Positions 29,892 through 40,753 of a DNA stretch of 64,000 nucleotides are shown here, one piece after another. The stretch lies in assembly GCF_019703545.1 (NCBI RefSeq), contig NZ_AP018771.1:1612001-1676000 (forward strand), written 5' to 3'. Under the pieces are notes generated by a model. The model was not told where the DNA came from and did not search any database. It was given only the letters and a program-made list of their open reading frames with translations. Position 1 is the first letter of the stretch, and every line of letters starts with the position of its first letter. The position numbers and the translations under genes are program-made. The DNA is from Haemophilus influenzae. GTDB lineage: Bacteria; Pseudomonadota; Gammaproteobacteria; Enterobacterales; Pasteurellaceae.

Positions 29892-29920
29892 TTTAACTAT
29901 CAACAAAAATCGGGTAATAT
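29892..29920 (+). promoter_or_regulatory. Putative promoter of the DUF47-pit operon
   Basis: TTTAAC and TAATAT with a 17-base spacer, divergent from the hvf promoter. Both -10 elements are part of the word GGGTAATAT, in inverted orientation about 75 bp apart. Confidence 0.4.
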
Positions 29921-29961
29921 GCGCACGAATTTTTAACCCCTTAATTTGGAGTAAATCACTT

Positions 29962-30642
29962 ATGGCAATGAATAATATTCTCGGATTATTTGCCCATTCG
30001 CCTCTCAAACCGTTACAAAAACACTCTGAAAAAGTGACCGAATGTAGCGATCTTTTGATTCCTTTTTTTCAAACTACTTTCTCAAAGAATTGGGAACAAG
30101 CGGAAGAAAAACGCTTAGAAATTTCTCAATGTGAACGCGAAGCAGATAGTTTAAAACGTGAAATTCGATTGAAATTGCCACGTGGTTTATTCTTACCTAT
30201 CGATCGTACTGATCTTTTAGAATTAGTCACGCAACAAGATAAACTTGCCAATTATGCCAAAGATATTGCAGGCCGTATGATTGGTCGTCAATTTGGTATT
30301 CCTGAAGAAATGCAAGAAGAATTCTTACATTACGTAAAACGAAGTTTAGATGCTATTCATCAAGCTCACCGAGTAATAGAAGAAATGGATAAGCTATTAG
30401 AAACGGGTTTTAAAGGCCGTGAACTCAAATTAGTCAATGATATGATTCAAGAACTTGATTCAATTGAAGATGATACAGACCAAATGCAGATCAAATTGCG
30501 TAAAATGCTTTACACCATCGAAAGCCGTTATAATCCAATTGATGTAATGTTCTTATATAAAATTATTGAATGGGTTGGCGTTTTGGCTGACCAAGCACAA
30601 CGTGTCGGTTCGCGCATTGAATTAATGCTCGCGCGTTCATAA
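29962..30642 (+). CDS. DUF47 PhoU-like protein (Pit accessory protein)
   Basis: A 226-residue helical protein of the TIGR00153/DUF47 family, distantly related to PhoU and generally paired with Pit phosphate transporters. Segments such as CEREADSLKREIR and LDSIEDDTDQMQIKLRK are typical. It begins with a GGAG site, rather far (about 9-10 bases) from the ATG. The second ATG (codon 3) is a possible alternative start. pit follows 24 bases downstream. Confidence 0.88.
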   Translation: MAMNNILGLFAHSPLKPLQKHSEKVTECSDLLIPFFQTTFSKNWEQAEEKRLEISQCEREADSLKREIRLKLPRGLFLPIDRTDLLELVTQQDKLANYAKDIAGRMIGRQFGIPEEMQEEFLHYVKRSLDAIHQAHRVIEEMDKLLETGFKGRELKLVNDMIQELDSIEDDTDQMQIKLRKMLYTIESRYNPIDVMFLYKIIEWVGVLADQAQRVGSRIELMLARS

Positions 30643-30666
30643 TCAACAAAACATAGGAAATAAACT

Positions 30667-31929
30667 ATGGAAATTATTAGTCAATATGGTTCTTGGTTGG
30701 TGTGGATCACAGCAGCCTTTGGCTTTTTTATGGCGTTCGGAATTGGAGCGAATGATGTCTCAAACTCAATGGGAACATCAGTAGGATCTGGTACCATAAC
30801 CGCCAAACAAGCAATTATTATCGCATTAATTTTTGAATCTGCTGGTGCCTATCTAGCAGGTGGTGAAGTAACACAAACCATTAAAAGTGGTGTAATCGAT
30901 CCAATGCAATTTGTCGATACGCCAGATATTTTAGCTCTAGGTATGCTTTCAACCTTATTTGCATCGGGTGCTTGGTTATTTATTGCAACCAAAATGGGTT
31001 GGCCAGTTTCTGGTACACACACTATTATTGGTGCAATTATTGGATTTGCCTGTATTACGATTGGCCCTAGTTCTGTAGATTGGTCAAAGATTGGCAGCAT
31101 CGTTGGTAGCTGGTTTGTCACGCCTGTCATTGCGGGTATTTTGGCTTATGCAATCTTTGCAAGTACGCAAAAACTTATTTTTGATACCGAACAACCACTA
31201 AAAAATGCAAAAAAATATGGCCCTTATTATATGGGGATAACCGTATTTGTACTTTGTATCGTGACGATGAAAAAAGGCTTAAAACACGTAGGCTTAAATC
31301 TTTCAAACAGTGAAACTTTAATCATTTCACTTGCCATCAGTCTTATCGGAATGTTTTTCTTCCATTTCTATTTTAAAAGCAAAACCTTCACTCAATCAGC
31401 AAACAAAGGCACTTTTGGTGCAGTAGAAAAAGTCTTCAGTATTTTAATGTTATTAACCGCTTGTGCGATGGCATTTGCGCACGGTTCTAATGACGTAGCC
31501 AATGCAATTGGCCCTCTTTCTGCAGTGGTCTCTATTGTAAATGAAGGCGGTAAAATTGTTTCAGGTGGAGCCTTAACTTGGTGGATTTTACCACTAGGTG
31601 CATTAGGTATTGCAGTAGGCTTAATTACTATGGGACAAAAAGTGATGGCGACTGTTGGATCTGGGATTACCGATTTAACGCCAAGCCGTGGCTTTGCTGC
31701 TCAATTTGCTACAGCGATGACCGTTGTCGTGGCATCAGGCACAGGCTTACCCATCTCAACAACACAAACACTTGTTGGAGCTATTTTAGGTATCGGCTTT
31801 GCACGTGGTATCGCAGCACTGAATTTAACGGTTATCCGAAACATCATTAGTTCTTGGATTGTCACATTACCAGCAGGCGCATTTTTCGCCATTATTATTT
31901 TCTATGTGCTAAGAACTATCTTTAATTAA
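30667..31929 (+). CDS. pit: Low-affinity inorganic phosphate transporter (Pit family)
   Basis: Inner membrane transporter of metal-phosphate complexes. It has ten or more hydrophobic segments and two copies of the Pit signature: GIGANDVSNSMGTSVGSG near the N terminus and AHGSNDVANAIGPLSAVV in the second half. It is 420 residues. It forms an operon with the DUF47 gene and ends at a strong uptake-signal terminator. Confidence 0.92.
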   Translation: MEIISQYGSWLVWITAAFGFFMAFGIGANDVSNSMGTSVGSGTITAKQAIIIALIFESAGAYLAGGEVTQTIKSGVIDPMQFVDTPDILALGMLSTLFASGAWLFIATKMGWPVSGTHTIIGAIIGFACITIGPSSVDWSKIGSIVGSWFVTPVIAGILAYAIFASTQKLIFDTEQPLKNAKKYGPYYMGITVFVLCIVTMKKGLKHVGLNLSNSETLIISLAISLIGMFFFHFYFKSKTFTQSANKGTFGAVEKVFSILMLLTACAMAFAHGSNDVANAIGPLSAVVSIVNEGGKIVSGGALTWWILPLGALGIAVGLITMGQKVMATVGSGITDLTPSRGFAAQFATAMTVVVASGTGLPISTTQTLVGAILGIGFARGIAALNLTVIRNIISSWIVTLPAGAFFAIIIFYVLRTIFN

Positions 31930-31941
31930 TTGATCTCAATA

Positions 31942-31971
31942 AAAAGTGCGGTTAATTTTAACCGCACTTTT
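31942..31971 (+). terminator. Uptake-signal terminator after pit
   Basis: Perfect 14-bp stem (AAAAGTGCGGTTAA with its complement) and a two-base loop, followed by T. Confidence 0.9.
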
Positions 31972-31994
31972 GTTGTGATGTTTAAGGGGAAAAA

Positions 31995-32606
31995 ATGAAA
32001 AAGATCTATAAAGCCTTAATCTCATCTTTACTTTTAAGTACATCAATAAATGTTGCTTATGCGGAAACCCAATATGTTACTGAAAATTTAAGTACTTTCT
32101 TACGTCGTGGTGCTGGCGAACAATTTAAAATTGCAGGTTCAATTCAAGCAGGCGAAGCGGTGAATGTATTAGAACGCCAAGGCAAATACACACTCATTCG
32201 CGACAATAAAAATCGTGAAGCTTGGATTTTAAATTCAGACTTAAGTAGCACGCCAAGTAGTAAAGAAGAAAATCCAAAATTAAAAGCGCAAGTCCAAGAA
32301 TTAACCTTAAAACTTAGTCGTTTAGATGGCGATTGGCAACAGCGTACCGTCGAAATGCAACGTCGAACCAAACAAGCTGAGCAACAAAGTGCGGATCTTT
32401 TAGAACAAAATTCACAATTGAAACGTGAACTTGAAATGACCAAAAATAAAAATCGTGATTTAGAAGCGATACTTGATGCAGGTAAACGAGAAATTGCGAT
32501 CCAATGGTTTATTTATGGCGGTTCAGTATTAGGCGTAGGCTTACTCTTCGGCTTGCTCATTCCTTATGTGTTACCAAAACGTCGCCGTCGTGATGGCTGG
32601 GAATAA
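31995..32606 (+). CDS. SH3-domain envelope protein (YgiM-like, TIGR04211)
   Basis: A 203-residue membrane-anchored periplasmic protein. It has a signal sequence (MKKIYKALISSLLLSTSINV), a bacterial SH3 domain (LSTFLRRGAGEQFKIAGSI through REAWI), and a coiled coil of about 80 residues. One membrane helix near the C terminus ends in RRRRDGW. The layout matches E. coli YgiM, which in E. coli also precedes cca. Function is not established. It is followed six bases later by cca. Confidence 0.88.
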   Translation: MKKIYKALISSLLLSTSINVAYAETQYVTENLSTFLRRGAGEQFKIAGSIQAGEAVNVLERQGKYTLIRDNKNREAWILNSDLSSTPSSKEENPKLKAQVQELTLKLSRLDGDWQQRTVEMQRRTKQAEQQSADLLEQNSQLKRELEMTKNKNRDLEAILDAGKREIAIQWFIYGGSVLGVGLLFGLLIPYVLPKRRRRDGWE

Positions 32607-32612
32607 TCACGA

Positions 32613-33863
32613 ATGAAAGTTTATTTGGTTGGAGGGGCTGTTCGCGATCAATTATTGGGGTTACCAGTAAAAGATCGTGATTGGATTGTGGTAGGCACAG
32701 ACCCCGCTACGCTACTCTCTCTCGGTTATCAGCAAGTAGGCAAAGATTTTCCGGTTTTTCTCAATCCTAAAACAAAAGAAGAATATGCGCTTGCCCGAAC
32801 AGAACGTAAATCTAGCGCAGGTTACACTGGCTTTATTTGTGATTTCTCCCCAACAATCACATTAGAACAAGATTTAATTCGACGAGATCTCACTATTAAC
32901 GCGATGGCTCAAAGCGAAGACGGTGAAATTATCGATCCTTATGGCGGAAAACAAGATTTAGAAAATCGAATTTTACGCCATATTTCTCCCGCTTTTTCAG
33001 AAGATCCTTTACGTGTATTGCGCGTGGCACGCTTTGCAGCCCGTTATCATTCTCTCGGTTTCAAAATTGCCTCGGAAACATTAGCTCTAATGACAGAACT
33101 TGCCCTATCGGGAGAATTACAACATCTCACGGCGGAACGCGTTTGGCTAGAAACAGAAAAAGCCTTAAACGAAAAAAATCCTGAAATTTATTTTGAAACC
33201 TTACATAAAACAGGCGCATTAAGCGTTTTATTTTCTGAAATTGATGCCCTTCATGGGGTGCCAAATCCAGTAAAACATCATCCCGAAGTGGACAGTTTTA
33301 TTCATACCATGTTGGTATTAAAACAAGCGGTTAATTTGACTGAAAATAACCCTATCCTAAATAAAAGTGAGGTTCGTTTTGCGGCTATTTGTCATGATCT
33401 TGGCAAGGCTCTTACACCTCAAAATATTCTTCCTCATCATTATGGGCATGAACAAGCTGGCATAAAACCGACTAGATCATTGTGCAAACGCTTGAAGGTT
33501 CCAAGTTATTTTCAAGAACTTGCAGAACTGACTTGTGAATTTCACACGCATATTCACAAAGCCTTTGAGCTTCGAGCTGAAACCGTCATAACGCTGTTTA
33601 ATCGTTTTGATGTGTGGAGAAAACCACAACGCTTTCAAGAATTTCTACAAGTATGTCTAGCTGATACTCGAGGTAGAACTGGTTTTGAAACTAAAGACTA
33701 TCCACAAATAGATTACATCAATCAGTTATTACATACGGCAAATGAAGTAGATGTACAGCAAGTTATTGCCGATGGATTTGAGAAACAAGCAATCAAAAAT
33801 GAATTAACGAAACGAAGAATCTTAGCGGTTAAACAAACAAAAACGAATTACCCAACAAATTAA
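32613..33863 (+). CDS. cca: CCA-adding tRNA nucleotidyltransferase
   Basis: Adds or repairs the 3' CCA of tRNAs. The N-terminal nucleotidyltransferase domain has GGAVRDQLL and the catalytic [17 protein letters not shown] and RRDLTINAM follow. The C-terminal part has an HD phosphohydrolase domain (CHDLGKAL) as in E. coli, giving phosphatase and phosphodiesterase activity. It is 416 residues. Confidence 0.95.
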   Translation: MKVYLVGGAVRDQLLGLPVKDRDWIVVGTDPATLLSLGYQQVGKDFPVFLNPKTKEEYALARTERKSSAGYTGFICDFSPTITLEQDLIRRDLTINAMAQSEDGEIIDPYGGKQDLENRILRHISPAFSEDPLRVLRVARFAARYHSLGFKIASETLALMTELALSGELQHLTAERVWLETEKALNEKNPEIYFETLHKTGALSVLFSEIDALHGVPNPVKHHPEVDSFIHTMLVLKQAVNLTENNPILNKSEVRFAAICHDLGKALTPQNILPHHYGHEQAGIKPTRSLCKRLKVPSYFQELAELTCEFHTHIHKAFELRAETVITLFNRFDVWRKPQRFQEFLQVCLADTRGRTGFETKDYPQIDYINQLLHTANEVDVQQVIADGFEKQAIKNELTKRRILAVKQTKTNYPTN

Positions 33864-33925
33864 CAAATAAAAGTAACTTTACTCAATTAAACTAAATCCT
33901 TAAAATATGCGAGCTTATTAACTTG

Positions 33926-34555
33926 ATGAATAATATGAAAACGTTTAAATTTCTCACCGCACTTTTTGTCACTGCGATTCTAACCGCTTGCACATTAGAT
34001 ATGGAACGTCCTACTAATGTACAATACATTGATAAAACGGATGCGATATGGCAACAACATTTACAAAAGATTCAAAAAATTCAATCCTATCAAGCCAAAG
34101 GACAAATTGGTTATATCAGTCCTACAGAACGTTTTTCTAGCCGCTTTGAATGGCAATACCAAAATCCAAAATCTTATACGCTTAAACTCTATTCTTTAAT
34201 CAGTAAATCTACCCTGTTGATTCAAATGCATCAAAGCGGGATGACAATTTCCGATAACAACGGTAATCAACAATCTGCAGCCAATGCGAAACAATTATTA
34301 CAAGAGATCATTGGAATGGACATTCCTTTAGAACATTTAGTTTATTGGTTGAAAGGCCAACCAGCAATGAATGCAGATTATCAAGTTGGCACCAACCATT
34401 TACTTGGTGCATTTACTTATCATGTGGATGGTTCTCAATGGACGGCAGATTATCTAACCTATCACTCAAATAATTCGATGCCTGAAAATATTTTGCTGAA
34501 AAATGACAGCACGAAACAAACCTTAAAAATTCGCGTAGACGAGTGGATTTACTAA
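33926..34555 (+). CDS. lolB: Outer membrane lipoprotein receptor LolB
   Basis: Accepts lipoproteins from LolA and inserts them in the outer membrane. It is itself a lipoprotein with lipobox LTAC. The mature part contains [18 protein letters not shown] and WLKGQP, as in the family. I use the ATG at 33926 (MNNMKTFKF), giving 209 residues. An ATG at 33935 is also possible and neither has a strong ribosome-binding site. It overlaps ispE by one base, the same lolB-ispE-prs order as in E. coli. Confidence 0.92.
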   Translation: MNNMKTFKFLTALFVTAILTACTLDMERPTNVQYIDKTDAIWQQHLQKIQKIQSYQAKGQIGYISPTERFSSRFEWQYQNPKSYTLKLYSLISKSTLLIQMHQSGMTISDNNGNQQSAANAKQLLQEIIGMDIPLEHLVYWLKGQPAMNADYQVGTNHLLGAFTYHVDGSQWTADYLTYHSNNSMPENILLKNDSTKQTLKIRVDEWIY

Positions 34556-35508
34556 TGAATACATTAATGAAATCACATCAATTTTCTACCGCACTTTGCC
34601 AAAATACAACAGAATCAAATGGGCAGCCATTACGCTTCCCTAGCCCAGCCAAACTGAATTTATTTCTTTATATCAATGGAAAATTGCCGAACGGCTATCA
34701 TGAATTACAAACGCTTTTCCAATTTTTAGATTTTGGCGATTGGTTAGACATTAGTATTCGGGAACAAGATAATCAAATTGTTTTAACGCCAGAAATTCCA
34801 AATCTAAAAACGGAAAATAATCTAATTTATCGAGCCGCAAAACTTTTACAAGAAAAAGCCAATATTCAATTGGGTGCGAATATTCATTTAGATAAAATTC
34901 TTCCAATGGGAGGCGGTGTTGGTGGTGGTTCATCCAATGCAGCAACCGCATTAGTCGCTTTAAATTATTTATGGCAAGCCAATTTATCCATTGATGAACT
35001 AGCAAAATTGGGATTAACATTAGGCGCGGATGTGCCAATATTTGTACATGGACACGCAGCTTTTGCTGAAGGCGTTGGGGAAAAAATCACTTATTGTGAA
35101 CCTGCCGAAAAATGGTTTGTTATATTAAAACCCGATGATTCAATATCGACGGCTGTCATCTTTCAAGATCCAAATTTACCACGTAATACACCGAAAAAAT
35201 CCCTCGAACAACTTTTGAGTGAACCTTATAAAAACGATTGCGAAAAAGTTGTGATAAATCATTATTCAAACGTTGAAAAAGCGTTAAACTGGTTGCTACA
35301 ATATGCGCCGGCAAGATTAACAGGAACGGGAGCCTGTGTTTTTGCTGAATTTGATCATGAAGCAGAAGCGCAAGCGGTATTTAGAAAAAAACCAGAAGCA
35401 TTTTTTGGTTTCGTCGCTAAAGGACTCAATGTGTCTCCCTTGCACGCAATGTTGAAGCAGCTATCATCAACTCATACTCATCGACAATCTAAACCTGAGG
35501 TTTTATAA
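34555..35508 (+). CDS. ispE: 4-diphosphocytidyl-2-C-methyl-D-erythritol kinase
   Basis: GHMP kinase of the MEP isoprenoid pathway. Motifs: [16 protein letters not shown] (substrate site), [17 protein letters not shown] (ATP loop) and [12 protein letters not shown]. The ATG at 34555 overlaps the lolB stop (TAATG). An ATG four codons later (34567) may be the real start. An uptake signal near 34585 is used as coding sequence (STALCQ). Confidence 0.93.
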   Translation: MNTLMKSHQFSTALCQNTTESNGQPLRFPSPAKLNLFLYINGKLPNGYHELQTLFQFLDFGDWLDISIREQDNQIVLTPEIPNLKTENNLIYRAAKLLQEKANIQLGANIHLDKILPMGGGVGGGSSNAATALVALNYLWQANLSIDELAKLGLTLGADVPIFVHGHAAFAEGVGEKITYCEPAEKWFVILKPDDSISTAVIFQDPNLPRNTPKKSLEQLLSEPYKNDCEKVVINHYSNVEKALNWLLQYAPARLTGTGACVFAEFDHEAEAQAVFRKKPEAFFGFVAKGLNVSPLHAMLKQLSSTHTHRQSKPEVL

Positions 35509-35509
35509 A

Positions 35510-36457
35510 ATGCCTGACATTAAACTCTTCGCGGGTAATGCTACACCTGAACTTGCAAAACGTATTTCTGAACGTTTATATATTTCACTAGGCGATGCAA
35601 CAGTCGCTCGTTTCAGCGATGGAGAAATTCAAGTTCAAATTAATGAAAATGTGCGTGGTGCGGATGTATTTATCATCCAATCAACTTGTGCGCCAACCAA
35701 TGATAACTTGATGGAATTGGTTGTGATGGTAGATGCGTTACGTCGCGCATCTGCTGGTCGTATTACTGCCGTAATTCCTTATTTCGGCTATGCTCGCCAA
35801 GATCGTCGTGTTCGTTCTGCTCGTGTGCCTATTACCGCTAAAGTTGTGGCAGATTTACTTTCAATTGTTGGTATTGACCGTGTCTTAACCTGTGACCTAC
35901 ACGCAGAACAAATCCAAGGTTTCTTTGATGTTCCCGTAGACAACGTATTTGGTTCGCCAGTTTTAATTCACGATATTTTGAAAAAATCTGATCTTAAAAA
36001 TCCAATTGTTGTTTCCCCAGATATTGGCGGCGTTGTACGTGCTCGCGCTGTCGCTAAATTATTAAATGATACGGATATGGCTATTATTGACAAACGTCGC
36101 CCTCGTGCAAACGTAGCACAAGTGATGCATATTATCGGTGATGTTGCAGATCGTGATTGTATTTTGGTTGATGATATGATTGATACTGGCGGTACGCTTT
36201 GTAAAGCGGCAGAAGCATTAAAAGAACGTGGTGCAAAACGTGTTTTTGCTTATGCAACTCACGCCGTTTTCTCTGGTGCAGCAGCCAAAAATTTAGCCAG
36301 CGATGCCATTGATGAAGTTGTAGTTACTGACACGATTCCTCTATCAGAAGAAATAAAAGCGATCGGTAAAGTTCGCGTGCTTACGCTTTCTTCCATGCTG
36401 GCAGAAGCCATTCGCCGCATTAGCAACGAAGAATCTATTTCTGCGATGTTTAACTAA
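35510..36457 (+). CDS. prs: Ribose-phosphate pyrophosphokinase
   Basis: Makes PRPP for purine, pyrimidine, histidine, tryptophan and NAD synthesis. The 315-residue protein has [16 protein letters not shown], the flexible-loop region [18 protein letters not shown], and the PRPP-binding [19 protein letters not shown]. It starts one base after ispE. Confidence 0.97.
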   Translation: MPDIKLFAGNATPELAKRISERLYISLGDATVARFSDGEIQVQINENVRGADVFIIQSTCAPTNDNLMELVVMVDALRRASAGRITAVIPYFGYARQDRRVRSARVPITAKVVADLLSIVGIDRVLTCDLHAEQIQGFFDVPVDNVFGSPVLIHDILKKSDLKNPIVVSPDIGGVVRARAVAKLLNDTDMAIIDKRRPRANVAQVMHIIGDVADRDCILVDDMIDTGGTLCKAAEALKERGAKRVFAYATHAVFSGAAAKNLASDAIDEVVVTDTIPLSEEIKAIGKVRVLTLSSMLAEAIRRISNEESISAMFN

Positions 36458-36472
36458 ATTAAAATTTCAATA

Positions 36473-36511
36473 AAAAATACCGCACTTTTATTGCCAAAGT
36501 GCGGTATTTTT
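36473..36511. terminator. Bidirectional uptake-signal terminator between prs and tyrS
   Basis: Perfect 16-bp stem containing paired uptake signals (ATACCGCACTTT and complement) with A and T runs on both sides, serving both convergent genes. Confidence 0.92.
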
Positions 36512-36521
36512 TTTATCTATT

Positions 36522-37709
36522 TTATTCCACAGTCACACGCGCAAATTTTCGTTTACCCACTTGGTAAACATTTGTGCCTTTCGGTGCATTATCTTTTACG
36601 TTATCGACTTTTTCACCATTGATTTTTACACCGCCTTGTTGAGCAGAGCGAATCGCTTCAGAAGTGGAAGGAACAAGACCAGCTTCTTTTAATAAGGTGG
36701 CTAAACCAATTTCGCCAGAAAACGTAAATTCAGGCATTTCATCAGGCATTGCGCCTTTTTGGAAACGGTTAATAAATTCTTGTTCTGCAGCGTTTGCTGC
36801 CTCTTCATTGTGGAAACGTGCAATTAATTCTTTTGCTAATAAGATTTTTACATCACGTGGATTTTTGCCGTTTTCTACTTCCGATTTTAATTGTGCAATT
36901 TCACTTAATGGACGGAATGAAAGAAGGTTATACCAATCCCACATGAGTTCATCAGAAATTGACATCACTTTACCGAACATATCGCTTGGTGCTTCCGTTA
37001 CGCCAATATAGTTACCAAGTGATTTAGACATTTTTTTCTCGCCGTCTAAGCCAACGAGTAATGGGAGTGTAATCGCAACCTGTGGTTTTTTGCCTGCTGA
37101 TTTTTGTAATTCACGACCAACAAGTAAGTTGAATTTTTGGTCTGTACCGCCTAGTTCCACATCTGCATCTAATGCAACGGAATCGTAGCCTTGCAGTAAT
37201 GGATAAATAAATTCATGGATGGCAATGGGTTGGTTGTTGCCAAAGCGTTTTTTGAAGTCGTCGCGTTCAAGCATACGTGCAACAGTGTAGTTGCTTGCAA
37301 GGCGAATCATACCTTCTGTACCAAGTTTGCTTAACCATTCAGAGTTGAAGACGATTTTGGTTTTTTGAGGATCGAGAATTTTATAAATTTGCTCTTTATA
37401 GGTTTCCGCATTGCGCAATACATCTTCACGGCTGAGCGGAGGACGAGTCGCATTTTTACCTGATGGATCGCCCACCATTCCAGTAAAATCGCCAATTAAG
37501 AAATAGACTTCATGACCGAGTTGTTGAAATTGACGTAATTTGTTTAATACAACAGTATGTCCTAAATGAATATCTGGTGCGGTTGGATCTGCGCCTAATT
37601 TTACTTTTAATGGGCGATTTTCTTTCAGTTTTTCGATTAAATCCGCTTCTGAAAGGATTTCATCAGTACCACGCTTTAGTTCCGCGAGAACGGTATTAAT
37701 GTCAGTCAT
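36522..37709 (-). CDS. tyrS: Tyrosyl-tRNA synthetase
   Basis: Class I synthetase, 395 residues, of the shorter TyrZ-like subgroup. HIGH-type motif HLGH in [20 protein letters not shown] in [15 protein letters not shown], and a C-terminal S4 RNA-binding domain ([16 protein letters not shown]). The leader upstream holds the sRNA unit described at 37773-37877. Confidence 0.95.
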   Translation of the reverse strand: MTDINTVLAELKRGTDEILSEADLIEKLKENRPLKVKLGADPTAPDIHLGHTVVLNKLRQFQQLGHEVYFLIGDFTGMVGDPSGKNATRPPLSREDVLRNAETYKEQIYKILDPQKTKIVFNSEWLSKLGTEGMIRLASNYTVARMLERDDFKKRFGNNQPIAIHEFIYPLLQGYDSVALDADVELGGTDQKFNLLVGRELQKSAGKKPQVAITLPLLVGLDGEKKMSKSLGNYIGVTEAPSDMFGKVMSISDELMWDWYNLLSFRPLSEIAQLKSEVENGKNPRDVKILLAKELIARFHNEEAANAAEQEFINRFQKGAMPDEMPEFTFSGEIGLATLLKEAGLVPSTSEAIRSAQQGGVKINGEKVDNVKDNAPKGTNVYQVGKRKFARVTVE

Positions 37710-37772
37710 TATTACTTCCTAATTATGTTTTTTGAAAGGTTTTATTATAGGGATTCTTGGCGATTTGTGAAT

Positions 37773-37842
37773 AAAAAAAACGCCTATTTGTGGGGAAATA
37801 GGCGGGAATGTTGGAGTGATTATCTAATATTGTTGTTGGAAT
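37773..37842 (-). ncRNA. Candidate Fur-repressed small RNA, about 70 nt
   Basis: A complete minus-strand unit in the sfsA-tyrS gap. It has a consensus-like promoter with an overlapping Fur box, a predicted start near 37842, and a 9-bp terminator stem (CGCCTATTT/AAATAGGCG, 37781-37804) followed by eight T. The transcript carries two ATTCC/CTCCAAC-like single-stranded stretches before the terminator and has no ORF. Its organisation is that of a RyhB-like iron-sparing RNA. H. influenzae is known to have one (HrrF), and this may be it, but I cannot confirm the locus from memory. Confidence 0.62.
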
Positions 37843-37848
37843 GATTAG

Positions 37849-37877
37849 ATGATAATTGTTATCAATAATGTTGTCAA
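37849..37877 (-). promoter_or_regulatory. Promoter with Fur box for the small RNA
   Basis: On the minus strand TTGACA (37872-37877), a 17-base spacer, then TATCAT (37849-37854). The palindrome TGATAATTGTTATCA (37850-37864) overlaps the -10 and spacer and matches the 7-1-7 Fur consensus with one mismatch. Seen in sequence; Fur binding is inferred. Confidence 0.7.
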
Positions 37878-37908
37878 TAAATAAATGAAAATAATTCTCA
37901 AAAAAATA

Positions 37909-38625
37909 TTATTTTATATAAGGCACCGATTCTATCAAAGAAAGTGCGGTAGGAATTTCATTAGAAATTTCAAATTGTCCCACATAAGCATAGGCTTCAA
38001 CACCTTGTTCCATTGCTTCTTTTAATAAGCGATCATATTCAGGATCAATATATTCTGCGATTTTGAAACGATCAAACCCATTATGTAACCCAGCAAATAG
38101 CACCACTGCTCTATGACCTTGTTTTTTCATTGCGAGTAATTCACGAACGTGTTTTTGTCCACGCGTAGTAACCGCATCGGGGAACATACCTAAATTACCT
38201 TTTACAAGCGTGATTGATTTCACTTCTACATAACAATCAGGCAAACCCTCGCCTTTTAGTAAGAAATCAATTCGGCTATTTTCTTCGCCGTATTTCACTT
38301 CAGGATAAATTTCATCATACATTGCTAATTCTTTGATTTGTTTATTTTGCAATGCTTCAAAGACAAGCTGATTAGAACGATGCGTATTGATACAACAAAG
38401 TTGTCCATTTGCAAGTTGTGTGAGCTCCCAAGAATGGGGATATTTGCGGGTTTGGCTATCAGAATGTGAATACCAAATGGTATCGCCTTTTTCACCGCAG
38501 CCAGTCATCGCACCTGTATTGGCGCAATGAATTGTCATCACATCACCAGTTGGTAGTTCAATATCCGCAAGAAAGCGTTTGTAACGACGAATTAATTTTG
38601 CCGATTGTAAAGCTGGAAGTTGCAT
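37909..38625 (-). CDS. sfsA: Sugar fermentation stimulation protein SfsA
   Basis: A 238-residue SfsA-family protein with an OB-like N-terminal part ([24 protein letters not shown]) and a nuclease-like core ([24 protein letters not shown], with D and ExK). It is widely conserved, its biochemical role is unsettled, and DNA binding is reported in E. coli. It lies eight bases after hmrM. Confidence 0.92.
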   Translation of the reverse strand: MQLPALQSAKLIRRYKRFLADIELPTGDVMTIHCANTGAMTGCGEKGDTIWYSHSDSQTRKYPHSWELTQLANGQLCCINTHRSNQLVFEALQNKQIKELAMYDEIYPEVKYGEENSRIDFLLKGEGLPDCYVEVKSITLVKGNLGMFPDAVTTRGQKHVRELLAMKKQGHRAVVLFAGLHNGFDRFKIAEYIDPEYDRLLKEAMEQGVEAYAYVGQFEISNEIPTALSLIESVPYIK

Positions 38626-38633
38626 AAAGTTCC

Positions 38634-40028
38634 TTATTTAAGTTTTTCTAAACGTTGTAAAATAGCGTTGTCGTTCATAGCTTGCATTTTTTTCATTCTC
38701 AAAGAAAGTAAGAATGCCGCAAAAGTGAGCGAGACCACAAAGGCAATCCAGAAACCTTTCGCATCAATGTGTGGCACAAGCCAATCTGTACGACCTAGCG
38801 TATAACCAAGTGGCACACCAATTACCCAATAAGAGAAAAGGGTAATGTATAAAATGACTTTAGTATCTTTATAACCACGTAAAATACCACCAACCACCAT
38901 TTGAATGGTATCTGAAAATTGATAAAGTGCGGCAAATAATAATAGATTTGCTGCCATGGCGATGACAATTTCATCTGTCACGAAGATCGATGCAATTTCA
39001 TAACGGAAAAAAATCGTAATTAATGCAGTAACAATTGTCACAGTTAGCCCTAATAATAATGCGGCATAGCCAATTTTCTTCGCATTTTGTGGAGAACCTG
39101 CACCCAATGCTTGTCCAACTAAAATCGTCGTTGCCATACCAATCGACATAGGGAACATAAAAATAAAAGAACTAGTATTCAGCGTAATTTGATGGCTTGC
39201 CACAATAGTTGCACCCAGCGGAGAAAGCATTAAGGACGTAAGTGCATATAACGCCACTTCGCAACAAATTGCAATGGCAATGGGTAATCCTAAACGCAGT
39301 AATTTTTTAAGTGTTTTCGGATTTGGCATTTCAATTAATTGACTAAATACTTTTAGTGAACGTTCTTGAGTATTCGTGTAGGAATAGAAAATCATCATTA
39401 AGCACATTGCCCAGTTCACAATAGCTGTCGCAATACCACAGCCCACCGCACCAAAAGCAGGCATACCAAATTTTCCATAAATAAAAATGTAATTAAGCGG
39501 AATATTAATCAATAAACCTAAAAAGGTAATGACCATCGCAGGCTTGGTTTTCTCAATCCCATCATTTAAACAACGAAAATTAATCAGCATCAAATAAGCT
39601 GGCAATCCCCACAACATCGCGTGTAAATAATCGCGTGCTAAATCTGACATTTTGCTTTCCATTTGCATATATTGCAGCGGAATTTCACAGAAATAAATCA
39701 GTAAACCTAAAGGAATACTCACGCCTAACACAAGCCAAATGCCTTGGCGAACTTGATGTGCAATGCGATGGTGTTGGCCTGAACCATTCAAATAAGAAAT
39801 TGTAGGCGGCAATGCCAACAATAAACCTTGCCCAAAAAACATCAATGGCATCCAAATTGAAGCACCAATAGAAATGGCTGCCATATCAGTGGAACTCACT
39901 CGCCCCGCCATAATGGTATCCGCTAATCCCATTGAGTTTTGTGCAATTTGCGCTAATAAAATAGGCAAGGAAATTTTAATCAACTTTTTAATATCAGTGT
40001 GGTATTGAGATAAAAGACGAAAATTCAT
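38634..40028 (-). CDS. hmrM: Multidrug efflux transporter HmrM (MATE family)
   Basis: A 464-residue protein with about twelve membrane helices, of the NorM-like MATE family. HmrM of H. influenzae is a sodium-coupled drug exporter. Typical segments: [38 protein letters not shown] and [10 protein letters not shown]. It is divergent from ribE with only 43 bases between the starts. Confidence 0.93.
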   Translation of the reverse strand: MNFRLLSQYHTDIKKLIKISLPILLAQIAQNSMGLADTIMAGRVSSTDMAAISIGASIWMPLMFFGQGLLLALPPTISYLNGSGQHHRIAHQVRQGIWLVLGVSIPLGLLIYFCEIPLQYMQMESKMSDLARDYLHAMLWGLPAYLMLINFRCLNDGIEKTKPAMVITFLGLLINIPLNYIFIYGKFGMPAFGAVGCGIATAIVNWAMCLMMIFYSYTNTQERSLKVFSQLIEMPNPKTLKKLLRLGLPIAIAICCEVALYALTSLMLSPLGATIVASHQITLNTSSFIFMFPMSIGMATTILVGQALGAGSPQNAKKIGYAALLLGLTVTIVTALITIFFRYEIASIFVTDEIVIAMAANLLLFAALYQFSDTIQMVVGGILRGYKDTKVILYITLFSYWVIGVPLGYTLGRTDWLVPHIDAKGFWIAFVVSLTFAAFLLSLRMKKMQAMNDNAILQRLEKLK

Positions 40029-40071
40029 AAATTTGATATACTGCTAAAAATTTTTAGAAAAGGAAAAAATT

Positions 40072-40686
40072 ATGTTTACTGGAATTGTCCAAGGCACCGC
40101 CCCTATCCACTCCATTAAAGAAAAGGCTAATTTTAGAACACAAGTAGTAAAATTACCACCTGAAATGCGTAAAGATCTGGAAATTGGCGCATCAGTAGCA
40201 AATAACGGCGTATGTTTAACTGTAACTGAAATTAACGGCGATCTGGTTAGCTTTGATCTGATGCAAGAAACTTTAAAAATTACAAATCTAGGCACAGTAA
40301 AAGTGGGCGATTATGTGAATATCGAACGTGCTATGCAAATGGGAACGGAAATTGGCGGACATTTATTATCTGGTCATATTTATTGCACCGCAAAAATTTC
40401 AGATATTATCGCTAGTGAAAATAACCGACAAATTTGGTTTGAACTGCCAAGTGCGGATGTGATGAAATATATTTTAACGAAAGGATTTGTTGCGGTAGAT
40501 GGCATTAGCCTCACTATTGGCGAAGTAAGAGACACTCAATTCTGTGTAAATTTAATCCCTGAAACTTTGCAACGAACCTTAATGGGGCAACGTAAAGTGG
40601 GCGATATTGTGAATATTGAAATCGATCCTCAAACGCAAGCCATTGTAGATACGGTAGAAAATTATTTGCAGTCAAAAAATTTTTAG
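40072..40686 (+). CDS. ribE: Riboflavin synthase alpha chain
   Basis: Dismutates two lumazines to riboflavin. It has two homologous lumazine-binding barrels, with MFTGIVQG at the start and GGHLLSGH in the middle, each with GVCLTVTE / GISLTIGE. It is 204 residues. There is no room for an FMN riboswitch in the 43-base upstream gap. An AAAAGGAAA ribosome-binding site is visible. Confidence 0.95.
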   Translation: MFTGIVQGTAPIHSIKEKANFRTQVVKLPPEMRKDLEIGASVANNGVCLTVTEINGDLVSFDLMQETLKITNLGTVKVGDYVNIERAMQMGTEIGGHLLSGHIYCTAKISDIIASENNRQIWFELPSADVMKYILTKGFVAVDGISLTIGEVRDTQFCVNLIPETLQRTLMGQRKVGDIVNIEIDPQTQAIVDTVENYLQSKNF

Positions 40687-40715
40687 TTCATTTAAAAATA
40701 TTCGGTAATTGAATA

Positions 40716-40740
40716 GAGAATAGGCATAAAGCCTATTCTC
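40716..40740. terminator. Hairpin between ribE and pepN
   Basis: Perfect 10-bp stem GAGAATAGGC/GCCTATTCTC with a five-base loop between convergent genes. The T-run is weak on both sides. Confidence 0.65.
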
Positions 40741-40753
40741 ACATCATCAAGTG

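Noticed and set aside
40029..40071. FMN riboswitch before ribE
   Set aside because: Only 43 bases separate hmrM and ribE, too short, and no conserved element is present.
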